Shown here piece by piece: positions 23,297-33,368 of a DNA stretch of 64,000 nucleotides. Source of the stretch: Gigaspora margarita (taxonomy: Eukaryota; Glomeromycota; Glomeromycetes; Diversisporales; Gigasporaceae); the NCBI GenBank assembly GCA_009809945.1, contig WTPW01000712.1:26059-90058 (forward strand), given 5' to 3'. The notes beneath the pieces were generated by a model. That model was given only the letters and a program-made list of their open reading frames with translations. It searched no databases and was not told the DNA's origin. Numbering within the stretch: the first letter of the stretch is position 1; every line of letters begins with the position of its first letter. Both the position numbers and the translations under genes were made by a program.

Positions 23297-23411
23297 TTTT
23301 ATTTTTTTTTACACTTAAATTTATATAATAATTTTATTAGAGGTCCTTGCTTCACAAGGGACCTCTATAAAAGCTATTATATAAATTAAAGCACAGAAAA
23401 AAATAAAATAA
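23297..23411. repeat. 115-bp palindrome, copy 1
   Basis: ATTTTATTTTTTTTTACACT is mirrored by the inverse AGCACAGAAAAAAATAAAAT, meeting at a AGGTCCTTGCTTCACAAGG hairpin. The same structure recurs at 24114-24230. Both stand just upstream of the GC-rich leader and 21-bp array, so the palindrome is part of a larger repeated unit. Confidence 0.8.
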
Positions 23412-23436
23412 TGATGGAGAATCACATTTTAGTGTA

Positions 23437-23860
23437 TTAACTATTGTTAGGGGCCTGGGCATTGCCACAGGCTAGAAGTTTTTTTTATGTGAGATTAAAT
23501 AAACCTGATCTTGGTTCAAATGAACCCGATCCTGGTTCAAATGAACCCAATATTGGTTTAAATAAACCCAGTCTTGGTTCAAATGAACCCGACTTAGGTT
23601 CATTTGAACCCGATCTTGGTTCTTGAACCCAGTCTTGGTTCAAATAAACCCAGTCTTGGTTCAATGAACCCGATCTGAACCCAGGTGGCGGAGTTTGAAT
23701 TTTCATGTAACCTGATTATTTTGGGGGAACATGAAATCTGGCCTCTATTTTTGGGTGGAGTTTGAAAAAAATTAAACCCAACTTAGGTTCATTTGAACCC
23801 GATTTTGGTTCTTGAACCCGATATTGGTTCAATGAACCCGATCTGAACCCAGACTGCTAG
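23437..23860. repeat. Repeat unit with 21-bp self-complementary minisatellite (copy 2)
   Basis: The GC-rich leader (GGGGCCTGGGCATTGCCACA) precedes about nine tandem units of GAACCCGATCTTGGTTC type (23502-23676) and a second shorter run (23765-23850). They are separated by a conserved 'GGAGTTTGAATTTTCRTGTAACC' block. Open frames on both strands reflect the 21-bp period. Confidence 0.85.
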
Positions 23861-24113
23861 AGTTTGAATTGTTGTATAACCCATCCAATTTCGTGGAAAC
23901 ACAAAATCTGACCTCTATTTTTGAAAAAAGTTCAAGGGTCAATGTTCGAGTAAGAATTTTTTCAAGGGTAGGTGGGTGGAGGAGGTGGTAGGTAAGAATT
24001 TTAATGAATTTTTTAAGGGTGGGTGGGTGGGGAGGTGGAGGGAGAGAATTGTAAAGAATCTTAAAGAATCTTAAAGAAACTTTTACAATACATTAAAGCA
24101 CAATTCTCTGTCA
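23861..24113. repeat. Downstream part of the 23.3-24.1 kb repeat unit
   Basis: 'CGTGGAAACACAAAATCTGACCTC' and GGTGGGTGGGGAGGTGGAGG blocks recur at 25605-26000. They mark the end of each large unit. G-rich runs on the plus strand stand out against the AT-rich background. Confidence 0.7.
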
Positions 24114-24230
24114 CTATTTTATTTTGCTACACTTTAATTTGTATTATAATTTTATTAGAGGAACCTGCTTCGCAAGGAACCTCTATTAAAGTTATTATAT
24201 AAATTAAAGTGCAGAAAAAATAAAATAGTG
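24114..24230. repeat. 115-bp palindrome, copy 2
   Basis: CACTATTTTATTTTGCTACA and TGCAGAAAAAATAAAATAGTG are inverse ends around the hairpin GAACCTGCTTCGCAAGGAAC. It is more symmetrical than copy 1 and begins the second large repeat unit, which is interrupted at 24239 by a retroposon. Confidence 0.85.
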
Positions 24231-24238
24231 ACAGAGAA

Positions 24239-25243
24239 AAGGGTGTGGCGACATAGCGTAGTTGGATGGTTGTTACCCCCCAAGCAATTCGTAACAAAGA
24301 TATATGAGTTCGAATCCTACTGGAGACATTTTCAGAAAATTATATATGTGTTACTGTACTGTCTATCTGCGACACAAAGTCAGGTCATAGGATCTGTAGC
24401 CTGGGTCGCACCAATCAAATTGGGAGCTGTGGAGGTAATCATGTACGACATGACCAATATGGCGTAAAAATTCTGGGGACATTGCAGGGATGGAACATGC
24501 TTGGCAAGACCCGAGCGGAGAAGTAACCAAGCTTTCAACGGTGCATAAAGAACAGAATCGGATAGAGAAAAGCTGAGAAGGCCAGATGGGCAAGAGCCCC
24601 TATGGCAAGAGGGGGTCCACCAACCTGGCCACTAGAGTCGTACCGGAGGAAAAGGACATGCATTATGGAAGCATGGACCAAGGAAAGGGAGACCTAAGAC
24701 ATCTTAATGCCGGGTTGACCGAACCTTCTGGGCCAACTGGATTGGTAGTTCGGAATACCAGTAATATCTTGAAGAGAATGGGATGGGTTACTGGGGTAAG
24801 GTGAACTTCGCAAGGGCAGAAGTAGGTAACGGTAGCGGTTTAATGGTTAGCCCTGACTGCAAGTATACAGGTTAAGCTGTAGCGGATGTTACTGAAGTGT
24901 AGGTGAGTACCTAAGTGGGATAGGTACCGCTCTACCAGATTTACTACAGGAGCAAATGCCCTCCGTAAGGGGTTTGGGTAAAGCCTCAGGGTACTTCTCA
25001 TGGTAAATTAGCTCTTGAAAGGGGTATATTGGAAGGAACATAGGACATGGGTAGAAGCCAGAGGGTTTAAATAGGCAATCCCATAGTTGGGTTGTAGGTA
25101 TGGCAGCTAGTGTGGAATGANACCAAAAGTGTAAGTGGCTGGTTGTACTCTCGTTATACAAATGTAATATGTGGCATGGTCATTATGACCGGGCCAACCC
25201 GCTTGTACCAATAAAGTGCCAGGGTACCTAAGTAGTCACCTTA

Positions 25244-25290
<47 letters not shown>
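24239..25290 (+). mobile_element. Full-length tRNA-headed SINE-like retroposon, 1.05 kb
   Basis: The 5' end looks like a tRNA gene: an A-box-like TAGCGTAGTTGG (24254-24265) and a B-box-like GAGTTCGAATCC (24306-24317). A GC-richer body of about 900 bp follows, then a pure poly(A) tail (about 25250-25290). Perfect 15-bp target duplications, AATAGTGACAGAGAA, lie at 24224-24238 and 25291-25305, inside one copy of the 23.3-26.1 kb repeat unit. The body contains no long frame. Pol III transcription and LINE-mediated insertion are the expected life cycle. Older copies are at 29042-29760 and 56955-57900. Length is unusual for a SINE (usually 100-500 bp). There is one ambiguous base at 25121. Confidence 0.88.
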
Positions 25291-25294
<4 letters not shown>

Positions 25295-25305
25295 GTGACA
25301 GAGAA

Positions 25306-26100
25306 TCTCGTTTAGTTTATTGACTAGTGTTAGTGCTCGGGCGTTGCCCCAAGTTGAGGTTTATATTTTTTTATTTTAAATGTAGCTGGTCTTGGGTCAA
25401 ATGAACCCGATCTTGGTCCCGATCTGGTCCCGATCCTGGTTCTTGAACCCGGTCTTGGTTCAAGTGAGCCCGATTAGGTTCATTTGAACCCGATCTTGGT
25501 TCTTGAACCCGGTCTTGGTTCAAATGAACCCGATCTTGGTTCAATGAACCTGATCCGAATCCGATCCGGCGGAGTTTGAATTCCGTGTAACCCGATCACT
25601 TTCGTGGGAACACGAAATCCGTCCTCTATTTTTAAAAAATCCGAATCCGATCTTGGTTCAAACGAACACGATCCTAGCTCACCCGATCCTGGTTCAAATG
25701 ACCCGATCCGAATCCTATTGTCGGAGTTTGAATTTTCGTGTGACCCGATCATTTTCATGGGAACACAAAATCCAACCTCTAGTTTTTCAAGGGTGGGTTG
25801 GTAGTGGAGGTGTAAGATTTTTAAAAAATTGATTAAGGTCCGGGGTGGGTGTTTTAAAGATTTTTTTTACGTGAGGACCTCAAAAATTCAAAGGTCTCAC
25901 TATCTAACTATATTTGGTCGGAGTTTTAAAAATTTCAAGGTCAGTCTCGAGTTATAAGTTTTTTCAAGGGTGGGTGAGTGGGGGAGGTGGAGGGTAGGAT
26001 AAGATTTTTAAAGAATTTTTTTACGTGAGGACCTCAAAAATTCAAGGGTCCTCACTATATCACTATATATAAAACCGCCGAATTTTTCAAATAGTGATGC
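25306..26100. repeat. Rest of the interrupted repeat unit with 21-bp array (copy 3)
   Basis: Continues the unit broken by the retroposon: leader GTGCTCGGGCGTTGCCCC, then a tandem GAACCCGATCTTGGTTC array (25385-25560 and 25650-25705). Next come the 'GGAGTTTGAATT' block, G-rich GGTGGGTG runs, and two copies of 'TTTTACGTGAGGACCTCAAAAATTC' (25863 and 26018). The unit closes near 26090 with AATAGTGATGCAGAA, which resembles the text after the palindromes. Confidence 0.8.
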
Positions 26101-26676
26101 AGAACTGCGCCTTAGATGTAGTAGATTTAGTGTATTGATAGACTTTTATATGAAAATCTATTCCGTTTTATTCAAAAGGAATTTGGCGGATCTTGGGCAA
26201 CGAAAAAACCAATATGATAAATACACGTGTACAGTTACAAACATGGTGGGAGAATATAATACTAACCAAATAAAGAAAACAAATAAAAAATGAAAATTTC
26301 TGCGCATGACAACGGATAGCGAATATCCGTTTACTATTATCCGAAAGCGAATCTGTTTATCCGGATTGGATCTCTATTTGTATGTAAGATTTTAAATTAG
26401 AATAGGGGCCCATACTATACAGGTCTGGTCATTCGTACTATATTGACAAATGTCGAATGATGGCACGAGATTTGCATCATTCGACCTGTGTGATCTTGAC
26501 TAAAATCATAAGTACATATTTGCAAATGCACCTTTCCTCAACAATTCGGATCTATGAAGTTATTGCGAGTGCTGATTGAAATTCCTTTTGGGGTGAAAAT
26601 AAAACACATCATATTTGTGTTTATTATAAATAATAATCCTTTTTCCAATAAGGAAATCTTTATTAGAAGCATTGAA
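26101..26676. other. Upstream region of the protease gene
   Basis: Holds ATCCG/CGGAT words at 26320-26375 like those of hAT subterminal regions. A TTCGACCTG/CATTCG pair lies near 26430-26490. An in-frame ATG at 26554 would add 41 residues to the protease. No clear TATA box or intron could be set. Confidence 0.35.
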
Positions 26677-27954
26677 ATGATTTTTCAACTTTTCTCCAAC
26701 GTGCGAAGTTTTTGCATTTTAATAAATATATTATTATTTGTTTTTATGCTATCAAATTATTCGATAGTTCATAGTCAAGAGGGATCAAAAGAACCATTAG
26801 CAAGGTTGTGGAATATAGACGATGACGAAATACACGAATATTTGAATATTGAAAGAAAGCTAATTATGGTGGATGGAATTTTAAGGCCCTTATTAGATAA
26901 TGATAATTTCAGTGGAACTCGTATAGATGTTATACATAATAAGATATTTATTAACACGCTAAATTTTGCTAGGGCAGACGAAATAAAAAATTTAACTCAG
27001 ATAAATCAATATATAGATTTATTAGAATTTGAAGAAGCATTTTATTCTACAACTAAATTGAAATCTAATCTTGGAGGGATACTCAAATTAGCTGATGTCT
27101 ATAATGCAGCAGCTATTGGCTACATTGATGTAGAGTTTAATAATATCGTAATAACTTCCTGTCTTGGAGATATATATCGAAATAATGGGTTTCTTACAGC
27201 CATTAAAATATATAAACCAGACCCATTGTTAAGTTTTTATGATTGTGGCGCTGGGATAAGTAATACCAGTTCAAATGACATGGAGCCCAAAGTTGTGGCT
27301 AAACAAGTAGTTAAAGAAATTTTAGCAGGTGATGGTATATATTCACCAAGTGAAATTAATGGATCGATTGGTTTTACGGGGTGTTCAGCGGGTTTTTGGG
27401 CAAGAAATCAAGCAAATATAAATTACATTGCAACTTCAGGACATTGTTTTGTTGATAGTGACCTTTTTTATCTCCGTTCACAGATGGATCCATCTGATTT
27501 AATTGGACAAATGATATATCATCTTCAGAGCCCAGATTTTGGCTTAATCTATCTAGATTTGGAGAACGTTAGACCAATACCATGTATAAGAAATAGAAAT
27601 TCTAGACAATTTCCTGAATTAATAATAAACGATCAAATAGCTGTATCTAGCATTGGTGGTCATTTATGTCATTCTGGCCTAACTACAAACGTTGAATGTG
27701 GATACGTTAAATCGTTAAATAGGGATGGATTTTTTAGAAATCCAACTTATTTTTCGGATGATATTTTAATTGCGGACGCGTGGAGTAGAGGAGGTGATAG
27801 TGGAGGACCTGTGTTTTATTATAAAGATCTTATGAATGTAAGTTTGAATGGTATACTAGCTACGGGTATTAGTGATCAAATTAGTGGTATTTTTGTAGCT
27901 GTACCTTTAAGTTCAATTTTAAATACAATCGACATTAATGTAGTTACAGCTTAA
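26677..27954 (+). CDS. Secreted S1E-type (streptogrisin/alpha-lytic-like) serine protease
   Basis: 425 residues from the ATG at 26677. This start was chosen because it puts a signal peptide first (hydrophobic core about residues 11-26, cut probably after about residue 33, before QEGSKEP). Residues about 34-225 look like a pro-region. The protease domain holds a His in TSGHC (about H256), an Asp in SPDFGLIYL (about D287) and a Ser in GGDSGGPV (about S375). C236 and C257 fit the disulphide beside the catalytic His. C331 and C341 lie near a 'CGYVKSLN' block like the CGTVTALN of streptogrisins. It should be exported and cleave proteins outside the cell after pro-region removal. No intron is needed. 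It is the only intact gene in the window and sits in repeat-rich DNA. Substrate is unknown. The alternative in-frame start is 26554. Confidence 0.9.
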   Translation: MIFQLFSNVRSFCILINILLFVFMLSNYSIVHSQEGSKEPLARLWNIDDDEIHEYLNIERKLIMVDGILRPLLDNDNFSGTRIDVIHNKIFINTLNFARADEIKNLTQINQYIDLLEFEEAFYSTTKLKSNLGGILKLADVYNAAAIGYIDVEFNNIVITSCLGDIYRNNGFLTAIKIYKPDPLLSFYDCGAGISNTSSNDMEPKVVAKQVVKEILAGDGIYSPSEINGSIGFTGCSAGFWARNQANINYIATSGHCFVDSDLFYLRSQMDPSDLIGQMIYHLQSPDFGLIYLDLENVRPIPCIRNRNSRQFPELIINDQIAVSSIGGHLCHSGLTTNVECGYVKSLNRDGFFRNPTYFSDDILIADAWSRGGDSGGPVFYYKDLMNVSLNGILATGISDQISGIFVAVPLSSILNTIDINVVTA

Positions 27955-28580
27955 ATCCAGCTGTTTTGATATGACTAAACTGTATCTAACCCGAATAATT
28001 AACAATAGTTAATGTTGTACGTCGAAATCAGATTTTTTGTGCATTCCAAATCAACTTGTGTTGCAACGGAATTTAAACTTACTTGATAAAAATCAATTTC
28101 CACTTAATAAGTGGATTTAAATTTAGATAGGATTTTATTATACTATTTATTGGCTAAAGTACAGTTTTAAATTAATTATTTACTAATTTATAAAATTAAT
28201 TATTATTTTTTTTTTTTTAAGATATCAAATCTATATAATTCCATACTATAATTTAGTAATTCTAAGTATTTTTTAGAAATTTGTAGAATTTTTTTAGAAA
28301 ATATACTTCAAATAATCAGTGGTGATCATCATCATTCTTAGATATTTTTAGGGTTAGGGTGTAAGTATAGAGATTATAATGTAGATTAGATATAAGGTCC
28401 GATTTCAGTTCTTTCAGAGGTCCTGAACATTTTTACTTAGAGTACCTGACCCTATATAATTAGTACGTTTTTGTGATATAAGCATCCTGGTGATGAACAT
28501 CACTGATTATAGTTAGTAGAATGTTTCTTTTATTCTAAAAAAAATTTGATTTAAACTATTTTTATATAGTATTTGCTATA
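27955..28580. other. 3' flank of the protease gene
   Basis: AT-rich, with no AATAAA-type signal close to the stop that can be firmly chosen. A TTTAGGGTTAGGGTG trace lies near 28348. No gene recognised. Confidence 0.35.
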
Positions 28581-28583
28581 TAC

Positions 28584-28790
28584 AGTCAACTTTCTCTATT
28601 CTGAATAGTTGGTCTGTACAATTTTTACTATGTAAAATTTAAGAATGTTCAGTTCTCAAAAAGTTATATATTGTTAATCTGAACTTTATAATAAAATTTA
28701 CAAATGTTCTAGAGCTTTGCATTTGGTTTTCACAGAGTTTATTAAGGTTTGGATTAGAGAGGTTTGGATCTTAGAGAGGCATCTTATAAA
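28584..28790. mobile_element. Possible decayed CAGTCAAC (Tigger/pogo-like) MITE
   Basis: The left end CAGTCAACTTTCTCTATT resembles the element at 53344. An inverse-like 'TTAGAGAGG' occurs twice near 28754-28780. The ends do not match well and no TA duplication can be proved. Confidence 0.3.
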
Positions 28791-29029
28791 TTATTGTAGT
28801 TATAAATTTTTTATTAAGTAATTTTATTTAATTTTTAATAAAAGTTGTAAAGGCAATTTGAATAATTTTAATTATAAAGTTTTTTTTTAAAATTAAACAA
28901 ATATATAAGAAATAAATTAAGTTTAAAATTTTTATTATTAATTACTATTTCTAAATTCATAAAATTTTTAACTTGGGTTCTACTATCTAAAATAGAAGTT
29001 TCTAGAAGTATCCATTGTTATACAAAGAA

Positions 29030-29760
29030 ATGCAACCAGTTTAGCTGGTAAAACCCATGATAAGCCTTTTGGAGTTGTATAAAGCCATAGAACTTGAAAA
29101 TTGGAACATGCTTAGTAAGACCTAATTAAAAGTAGCTTGGCTTTTGACAGTACTACAGAAAAGAATTCGGATAGTATATATAACTAGGTATAATTCTACA
29201 ACAAGAAAGTTTTGGAGAAGGCTACTAACTGGTTGCTGAAGTTGTACCAGAAAAAAAGACATGTGTTTTGGAAGCATGTACCAAGAAAAAGGAAGACCAT
29301 TTGTGTTAAAGCTAAGCAAACCAACTCTTTTAGGCATATTGATTGGAAGCAAACAGAAACCAGACAGGAAAACCAGAAGAGAACTATATAAGTAGGTACT
29401 AGGATTGAGTGAATTTTGCAAGAGCAAAAGTGTAATAGTAGCAGTTTAAGGATATCCCTGACTACAAGTGTTAGTTTATACTATAGTGCAAATTACTAAA
29501 GCATAGATGATATCTGTATAGAACAAAAACTACTCTACCAAGTCTTCTACTAATGATAAAGTAGTTCTAATACTATGGATAGGTATCTAGAACTGTGTTC
29601 CAGTAAAACAAGAAGGATTGGAAAGAGAAACAAAAGATTATAGAGTTTAAATAGACAATACCATAGTCAGATTGTAAATATGGCAGTTAGTGTGAAATGG
29701 TACTAAAAGTGTAAGTAGCTAGTTGTGCTCTTATCAATGTAACAAATATTAGTTGTTCTT
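29030..29760 (+). mobile_element. Old copy of the tRNA-headed retroposon body
   Basis: Colinear with 24480-25170: shared blocks include GGAACATGCTTRGYAAGACC, 'GAAGCATG(GA)ACCAAGRAAA', 'CCCTGACTRCAAGT', 'TTTAAATAGRCAAT' and 'AAAGTGTAAGTRGCTRGTTGT'. Differences are mostly C-to-T and G-to-A and the copy is far more AT-rich. The tRNA-like head is not recognisable and no poly(A) tail is left. The 101-residue minus-strand frame inside it is chance. Confidence 0.8.
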
Positions 29761-30497
29761 TATATAGGCAACCATAATCCTAAAATTCTTGAATAAAAAT
29801 TCTAATTCCCAAAGCAGTCCCTTTAAAAAAATCTTATTAAATTAAACTAGGTACTTGAGTTGCTTAAAGGGAGTTAGAAATAAATAAATATATTGTATTA
29901 TATTGATATATTATATTTTTAGATATGAATAAAATTTTGTACTTATTTATTGACTGTTGATTATTGTTTTAAAATTTAAATATAATTCTATTATATAAAA
30001 AGACATAATTTTAATGCATTCATTTGGAAGTTTAGAATTAGCTTGTTTGAAAATATTGTGATTGTAAAAATTTTTTTTATCTCTAAAGTTTGCTTTTAAA
30101 ATTAAATAAGTGTGAATTTATTTAGATTCTTTTGTAAATATTTGCTAGTAAATTATTATGTAATTAAGTTGGTTTATCTAAAATTTTTTGACTTTGAGGA
30201 AGAGGGGTAAATCTGAGAGGTATAATGCAAAACAATGAATCTAGTTACATATGTTATAGGAGTATAGCTAAAAAGTTTACATCTTGGCATAGAAATATTA
30301 CTGTAGTAACACTGGGTCTTGAGGTTTTTTAGTATTGCTAGGATTACTTGTGATAGTTCTTTTGATGGTGGTTTAAATATCACTCTATTTATTTAATTCT
30401 TCTGAGGCTTTAATGTAATTGTTAATATTATTAATGATTGTCATATAATTAAGGGTAGAATTAAATAATGTAATTAATCTTACAATGGAATGGATTA
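29761..30497. other. Unassigned AT-rich sequence
   Basis: No gene or repeat structure was recognised. Frames are short and low in complexity. Confidence 0.4.
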
Positions 30498-31499
30498 CAT
30501 CGGCAAATTTTATATATAGATATATATCGATTACTAACCGATAAGATATATATCGATGATCAACACCCCTGCCGATTATTATCGATAGTGATAGTAATCG
30601 ATATATATCCGGTTAATCGATATATATCTACTAGATATATATCGATTAACAGATATATATCGATAATCAACACCCCTGCCGATTATTATCAATAGTGATA
30701 GTAATCGATATATATCTAATATGATATCAATTAAAAATTATTATATTCACATAATCATGCTCGCAAGGTTTTGCAATTTATTATAAATTTATTTTTTTTA
30801 TTTATTATTATTATATATTATATTTTAAATTAAATAATCAATATTTGCAAGTTTTCGCAATTTAATATAAAAATTATTTATTTATTATTATTATATATTA
30901 TATTATATTATATATTTTTATTATATATTATTATAAAAAAAAAATGAAAAACCAAAAAAAAAACCCTCCGAAAAAAAATAACAAAAAAAAACAAAACCGA
31001 AAAAATAGTAATAATTTTTAACTAATTTCGCACTTCATCACATCTACTATTATATTCGCTCATATTCACTACTTCTTGCAAAGTGTCAGAAAAGTTAGAG
31101 TTGTTCTTGTAAGTACCCGAAAAGTCAGATCGTTTTCTTGCAAAGTTTCGAAGAAAGTCAGAAATAAATAAAATAAAATTAAAAAAATAAGTAAAAAAAA
31201 AAGAAAAACAAACAAAAAACAAAAACGTAAGCAAACTAAATAAAAAAAACAAAGCCCCAAATCTTTATTTTCCTAAAGTAAGAGTTCGTTTCTTATAATT
31301 TAGAAATCGTTGAAGGTTTTCGCAATGTACTGAATAATAAAAAAATAAAAATTAAAGAAATAAGTAAAAAGAAAACAACAGAATATAACAAACTGAATAA
31401 AAAAAAAATAAACCCCAAATCTCTATTATATTTGCTTCTATTCGCTCTTATTCACATCTATTCGCTTATATTCGCTTATTTTCGCTACTTTCTAAAAAA

Positions 31500-31780
31500 A
31501 TGCAAGAGAACGAGCAAGACCATCCTATACGAATGCAAGAGAAACGAGCAAGACCACCCCATACGAACGCAAGAGAAAAAAAACAAATGAACCACCTACA
31601 AGAACACTAAAAATCTACGCAATAGCATCTACAAGAATACCAAAAGGCACGTAAAGCTATTCCACAAGAACACCAATGACACAAGCTAGTGACAATTCCA
31701 ACAACGACACCAACGACGACATTAACTACAACACTAGCGATGACACCAACTAGGACAACACCAATGCATTGCCTTGTGCA
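31500..31780. repeat. A/C-rich strand-asymmetric segment
   Basis: The plus strand is poor in T and rich in CAA, GAC and AAC words (ACAACGACACCAACGACGAC near 31695). It includes two near copies of ACGAATGCAAGAGAA/ACGAACGCAAGAGAA about 30 bp apart. Stops interrupt the possible T/N/D-rich frames, so no coding call is made. Confidence 0.5.
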
Positions 31781-32178
31781 AGGTGTCGGAAAGTCTATAT
31801 TTCATGCCAAAAAGTGTTTTTTTGTAGAAATAAAATAAAAAAAATTAAAAAATAATAATAAATAAAAGAAAAAAAATGATACTAAACGAAACGAAACGTA
31901 ACAAAAAAAAACAGTGAAAACGAAAAAACAATGTAAAAGTGATAGAAGATCTAAATTATAAACAAAAAAAATAAACAAAGATCTAATCTGATCTTGTACT
32001 ACGATTATCGAAACATTTTGAAACAAATCGAAACATTTTGAAAATATTAATTAAACGCGTCCTTGGTATGATTTAGGATACAGATCTACAGATCCAGCCC
32101 AGTCCTAAAATATTTTGAATATATTCGAAATATTAAAAAAAAAAAAGAGAAAAAAAAAGAAGAGAAAAAAAAAGGGAG

Positions 32179-32355
32179 NNNNNNNNNNNNNNNNNNNNNN
32201 NNNNNNNNNNNNNNNNNNNNNNNNNNNNNNNNNNNNNNNNNNNNNNNNNNNNNNNNNNNNNNNNNNNNNNNNNNNNNNNNNNNNNNNNNNNNNNNNNNNN
32301 NNNNNNNNNNNNNNNNNNNNNNNNNNNNNNNNNNNNNNNNNNNNNNNNNNNNNNN
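32179..32355. other. Assembly gap of 177 N
   Basis: Run of undetermined bases between an A/G-rich tract and the artefact at 32356-32399. Frames that run across it have no meaning. Confidence 0.99.
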
Positions 32356-32399
32356 AGCATTAAGTTACACATATACAACTCTGTCTCTTATACACATCT
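32356..32399. other. Sequencing-adapter artefact (Nextera end plus misplaced 25-bp fragment)
   Basis: 32381-32399 reads CTGTCTCTTATACACATCT, the Nextera/Tn5 transposase adapter sequence. The 25 bases just before it (32356-32380) are identical to 38583-38607. The block sits at the edge of the gap. It is best explained as an untrimmed read end used in gap closing. Confidence 0.95.
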
Positions 32400-32655
32400 T
32401 TTTTTTTTTACCCGGTGACGGTCAAAACATTATGTAATCGTTAAAGATCTGTTAATCGTTATATATCGTTTCAAATAATTCCGATTATAATCGATTTATA
32501 GATATATAACGATTTAATATAAAAAATGATATATATCGATTTAGATATATATCGATTTTTATCCAATTAATCGATATATAACAATATTTTATAATCGATA
32601 TAAAACGATTAAGTGTTATATATCGATTAATATCTATATATAAAATTTGCAGATG

Positions 32656-33089
32656 TAATTGTTCAATAAATCAGGGTTAAAGATTTAATTAATTTATGTT
32701 TTTATTTAAAAGGTGATTCGATTTTTTTTATTTTTATCAGGATATACTAAGTGGTGTTAAATGCAGGTTACAAAGTCACAAATAATAACACAACTTTAAC
32801 TAGTAATTTGAATATTCTACAGGTGCAAGATAAATTCAATAAATGATTTATTACAACAATTTTGGGTAAAGTGAAACTTTTTTAGAGTTTACACTTCTAC
32901 TCTAATTTTGTTACAATCTTATTTAATCCTTATCATATATTATAATGGTGAAAAAGATTTGTAATAGATTTTTACAGTAATTCACAATAAATTTATTATA
33001 ATTTTTTTATTGCAGATTAACTCATCTCTTAAGTATATAATAAATTTTGAGTAAGTTTTATTGAATAAAATTTTGATAAGTTTAATATA
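32656..33089. other. Unassigned AT-rich sequence
   Basis: No gene or repeat recognised. Confidence 0.4.
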
Positions 33090-33091
33090 TA

Positions 33092-33310
33092 CAGTATGGG
33101 ACAGCAAGAAACTTACAATTTTTTAGCAGTTGTTTTATGTCTTATAACTTTTTAACAAATAATTGTTTTAAAAATCCCTCTTACAGATTTATTATTTATT
33201 ATCTAATCTACAAATCTGTAAGACAGATTTTTAATATCTTGTTTTTTACAAAAATTACAAGAGATCATAGTTTGCTAACTTTAATAGTAAAATATCTTGG
33301 AGAAAAGTAT
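33092..33310. mobile_element. Left part of a CAGTAYKGGACAGC MITE
   Basis: TA then CAGTATGGGACAGCAAGAAA, followed by sequence colinear with the interior of 50313-50777: 'AACAARTAATTRTTTTAAAAATCC', 'ACAAATCTGTAAGA', 'ATATCTTG'. The right end is not present before the MITE at 33369. Confidence 0.65.
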
Positions 33311-33368
33311 AATATTGTTTATAAATAGAGAAAATAAAAAAGAGTGAATTATTCAAGTGAACTTACTT

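Larger units (their letters stand above)
30498..32655. mobile_element. 2.1-kb TA-flanked element with TATATATCGAT subterminal repeats, containing a gap
   Basis: The left end CATCGGCAAATTTTATATAT is matched by the inverse of CATCTGCAAATTTTATATAT at the right, with TA outside both. Each subterminal region (30515-30725 and 32440-32640) is packed with TATATATCGAT words. On the left, a unit of about 109 bp with 'CAACACCCCTGCCGATTATTA' is duplicated. The interior is A-rich or A/C-rich on the plus strand (30940-32180), with TATTCGC repeats at 31425-31480 and no transposase. It is interrupted by the scaffold gap. Confidence 0.7.

Noticed and set aside
24239-24330. True tRNA gene
   Set aside because: The A and B boxes are present but spacing is long, no complete cloverleaf can be folded, and it is joined to a retroposon body with poly(A) tail and target duplication.
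24228-25161. Several short open frames of 70-90 residues
   Set aside because: They lie inside the tRNA-headed retroposon and are not kept in its other copies.
30515-30725. CRISPR-like array from repeated TATATATCGAT words
   Set aside because: Repeats are very short, self-complementary and irregularly spaced, and lie at transposon ends in a eukaryotic genome.
31500-31780. T/N/D-rich repeat protein gene
   Set aside because: Stops interrupt the possible frames and the strand bias extends over non-coding parts of the same element.
32115-32378. Open frames across the N run
   Set aside because: They consist mainly of undetermined bases and adapter sequence.
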